In this document: positions 62,023 through 64,000 of the stretch, piece by piece
Layout: the number at the start of each line of letters is the position of its first letter
Numbering within the stretch: position 1 is the first letter of the stretch
NCBI RefSeq assembly: GCF_019635455.1
Contig: NZ_JAHBZJ010000010.1
Coordinates: 1-64,000 of the forward strand
Source: Sphingomonas sp.
GTDB taxonomy: Bacteria > Pseudomonadota > Alphaproteobacteria > Sphingomonadales > Sphingomonadaceae
Length of the DNA stretch: 64,000 nucleotides
Direction of reading: 5' to 3'
Made by a program: the position numbers and the translations under genes
Notes under the pieces: generated by a model
What the model was told of the DNA's origin: nothing
Database searches by the model: none
Seen by the model: the letters and a program-made list of their open reading frames with translations, nothing else

Positions 62023-64000
62023 GCCGCCAGCGCCTCCGGCGCGCCGATCACGGCGACCACCTCGACCGACTTGTCCTCAGGGACTTCGAAGAAGCTCATG
62101 ACCGGGGTATCCGGCAGGCAGGTGCGAACCAGCTTGCGGATCGCGATGCGGATCGACGGCTGGACGACCAGGGCGAACGGCTTTGCTTCCGCGACCAGCG
62201 GCGCGGCGGCCCGCTGGAGCGCATCGACGATGCGGCGGCCCAGATCGGGTTCGATGGTGTGGCGCTTGGCCGGGTCCGATCGGATCGCCTGGCCGAGCAG
62301 TGCCTCCAGCTGGCCTTCGAGCGTCATCACCCGCAGCGGTTCGCGCACGCTGCACAGGCGCTGGATGATGAGCGGACCAAGTTCGGGGCGGATGAGTTCG
62401 ATGATCTCGTCGGCATCCAGCGTCTTTTGCGCGGCCATCGCGATCGCGGCGGCGATGCGGCGGAATTCCTTGAGCGGGATATTCTCCGCCAGCAACCCGC
62501 GCAGCACCTGGGTCAGCGTCGTGATCGGCAGCGGATTGGGCGAAAGCGCCGACACCAGCTGCGCCGCGCGTTCGCGCAGCCCGTCGAGCAGCGCCTGAAC
62601 CTCGTCCGGACCCAGCAGATCCGACGCATTCTGGATCAGCGCCTGGTTGAGGTGCGTCGCCATCACCGTGCCGGGATCGACCACCAGATAGCCCTGGCCG
62701 GTCGCCGCATCGGCATCGGCGGGCGAAATCCACATCGCGTCGAGACCGAAGGTCGGATCCTTGACCGGCTTGCCGTGCAGACGACCCGTCGCCTGTCCGG
62801 TGTCGAGCGCCAGCACCTCGTCGGGCGAAACGCTGTCCTCCCCGATCACCACGCCGCCGACGACGACGCGATAGGTGAAGGGCGGCATATTGATGTCGTC
62901 GCGGACCCGCACCTGCGGCACCACGAAGCCCAGTTCCTTCGACAGCTGGCGGCGGACGCCGGTGATGCGGCCCATCAGCGCGCCGCCGCGGCGTTCATCG
63001 ACCATCGGCACCAGCCCGTAGCCGATATCGATCATCACCTGCATGTTGTCGGTCACCTCGTCCCAGCCGATCCGCGAGGGATCGACCGGCTCGGCGGACT
63101 CGATTGCGGTGGCGGGCGGCGGCAGCTTCGACGTCTTCCACATCTTCCACGCCATGAAGCCGGAGGCGCCGGCGGCGGGCAGGATGATGAAATAGGGCAT
63201 GCCGGGCAGCAGGCCGAGCAGGCCGACGATCACCGCGACCGGGGTCCAGGTCTTGTGGCTGCCGAACTGGCTGCCGATCTGGCCGGTCAGGTCCTGATCC
63301 TTGGTCGATGCGACGCGGGTGACGATCGCGGCAGCGGCGATCGAGAGCAACAGCGCGGGAATCTGCGCGACGAGCGCATCGCCGATCGCCAGCAGCACAT
63401 AGTTCTGGGCCGAGGCGCTGAGCGACAGGCCGTGACTGACCGATCCCAGGATCAGGCCGCCGATGACGTTGATCGCCAGGATCAGCAGGCCGGCGACCGC
63501 GTCGCCCTTCACGAATTTGGACGAACCGTCCATCGCGCCGTAGAAATCCGCTTCGGTCGCCACCTCGACGCGACGCGCCTTGGCTTCGTCCGGGGTGATC
63601 AGGCCGGCGTTCAGATCGGCGTCGATCGCCATCTGCTTGCCGGGCAACGCGTCGAGGGTGAAGCGCGCGGACACTTCCGACACGCGCCCCGCGCCCTTGG
63701 TCACCACGATCAGGTTGATGATGATCAGGATCGCAAAGACGAACAGGCCGACGACATAATCGCCGCCGATCATGAAGGTGCCGAACGCCTCGATCACATG
63801 GCCGGCGGCGGCCTCGCCCTCATGCCCATGACCCAGCACCACGCGGGTGGACGCCACGTTGAGGCCGAGGCGGAACAGCGTCGCGAACAGCAGCACCGTG
63901 GGAAAGGCCGAGAAATCGAGCGGCTTCTGCGCGTTGAGCGCCACCATCAGCACCGCGAGGCTGATGACGATATTCATGATGAAGAAGGCGTCGAGCAGGA
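62019..64000 (-). CDS. flhA: Flagellar export protein FlhA (5' end beyond right edge)
   Basis: Export-gate ring protein. The C-terminal 660 residues are visible; only the first few dozen residues lie beyond the right edge. Membrane part up to about the GMPYFIILPAAGASG helix, including the FHIPEP-family signature region (FRLGLNVASTRVVL; ITKGAGR-like VVTKGAGRVSEVSARF; DALPGKQMAIDADLNAGLI), then the cytosolic substrate-docking domain. The frame remains open to the last base of the window. It is followed by fliA with a 4-base overlap. Confidence 0.96.
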   Translation of the reverse strand, partial: LLDAFFIMNIVISLAVLMVALNAQKPLDFSAFPTVLLFATLFRLGLNVASTRVVLGHGHEGEAAAGHVIEAFGTFMIGGDYVVGLFVFAILIIINLIVVTKGAGRVSEVSARFTLDALPGKQMAIDADLNAGLITPDEAKARRVEVATEADFYGAMDGSSKFVKGDAVAGLLILAINVIGGLILGSVSHGLSLSASAQNYVLLAIGDALVAQIPALLLSIAAAAIVTRVASTKDQDLTGQIGSQFGSHKTWTPVAVIVGLLGLLPGMPYFIILPAAGASGFMAWKMWKTSKLPPPATAIESAEPVDPSRIGWDEVTDNMQVMIDIGYGLVPMVDERRGGALMGRITGVRRQLSKELGFVVPQVRVRDDINMPPFTYRVVVGGVVIGEDSVSPDEVLALDTGQATGRLHGKPVKDPTFGLDAMWISPADADAATGQGYLVVDPGTVMATHLNQALIQNASDLLGPDEVQALLDGLRERAAQLVSALSPNPLPITTLTQVLRGLLAENIPLKEFRRIAAAIAMAAQKTLDADEIIELIRPELGPLIIQRLCSVREPLRVMTLEGQLEALLGQAIRSDPAKRHTIEPDLGRRIVDALQRAAAPLVAEAKPFALVVQPSIRIAIRKLVRTCLPDTPVMSFFEVPEDKSVEVVAVIGAPEALAA

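Overview
The window is high-GC alphaproteobacterial DNA, most probably from a sphingomonad (Sphingomonadaceae). The main reasons are a crtY-crtI-crtB carotenoid operon, a MipZ-type ParA ATPase, overall gene content, and a single compact flagellar cluster with its own sigma-28. This placement is inference from gene content; no rRNA marker is present.

Bases 1-15261 look like a metal-resistance genomic island. They carry a copper multicopper oxidase (cut by the left edge), a CnrY-CnrX-CnrH-like ECF sigma/anti-sigma/sensor trio, a Cu(I) P1B-ATPase and its regulator CueR behind a MerR-type promoter, and a copC-copD-methyltransferase operon. They also hold a membrane-anchored cytochrome c, two acyltransferase-3 membrane proteins, an HhH/PD-(D/E)XK-like protein and small accessory genes. 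The island ends in a tyrosine integrase fused to an excisionase-like HTH domain. Just beyond the integrase lies a 3' fragment of a tRNA-Thr(GGT) gene (about 15214-15261), the expected tRNA-distal attachment scar. Its orientation puts the element to its left.

Bases 15262-17902 are a second accessory patch: a leaderless-looking hipBA toxin-antitoxin operon with matching operator pairs at both ends, then a decayed transposase remnant and an unrecognised small ORF.

Bases 17915-41685 are core chromosome: L-serine dehydratase, a sodium:solute symporter, a TraB/GumN protein, a DEDDh exonuclease, phosphomannomutase, a J-domain protein, MipZ, panC and an Atm1-type ABC exporter. The carotenoid operon follows, with every junction overlapped by 4 bases and an unexpected AT-richer secreted protein inside it. 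After it come an SDR, a thioredoxin-like lipoprotein diverging from argH, the lptM-lysA-cysG(N)-zntB run, a response regulator and a class III CoA-transferase.

Bases 41690-64000 are the flagellar cluster, almost all on the minus strand. flhA and fliA are at the right; a sigma-54-type activator leads fliE-F-G-H-I-J-K-L-M-N-O-P-Q, a small unknown ORF, then fliR, flhB, fliD and fliS. Flagellin (fliC) diverges from the activator gene and ends in a strong terminator; an M28 peptidase and a DUF454 membrane protein sit between fliC and fliA. Points of interest are a 45-residue ORF stitched between fliQ and fliR by start/stop overlaps, a FliM lacking the usual CheY-binding N-terminus, and a flagellin with a duplicated module in its variable region.
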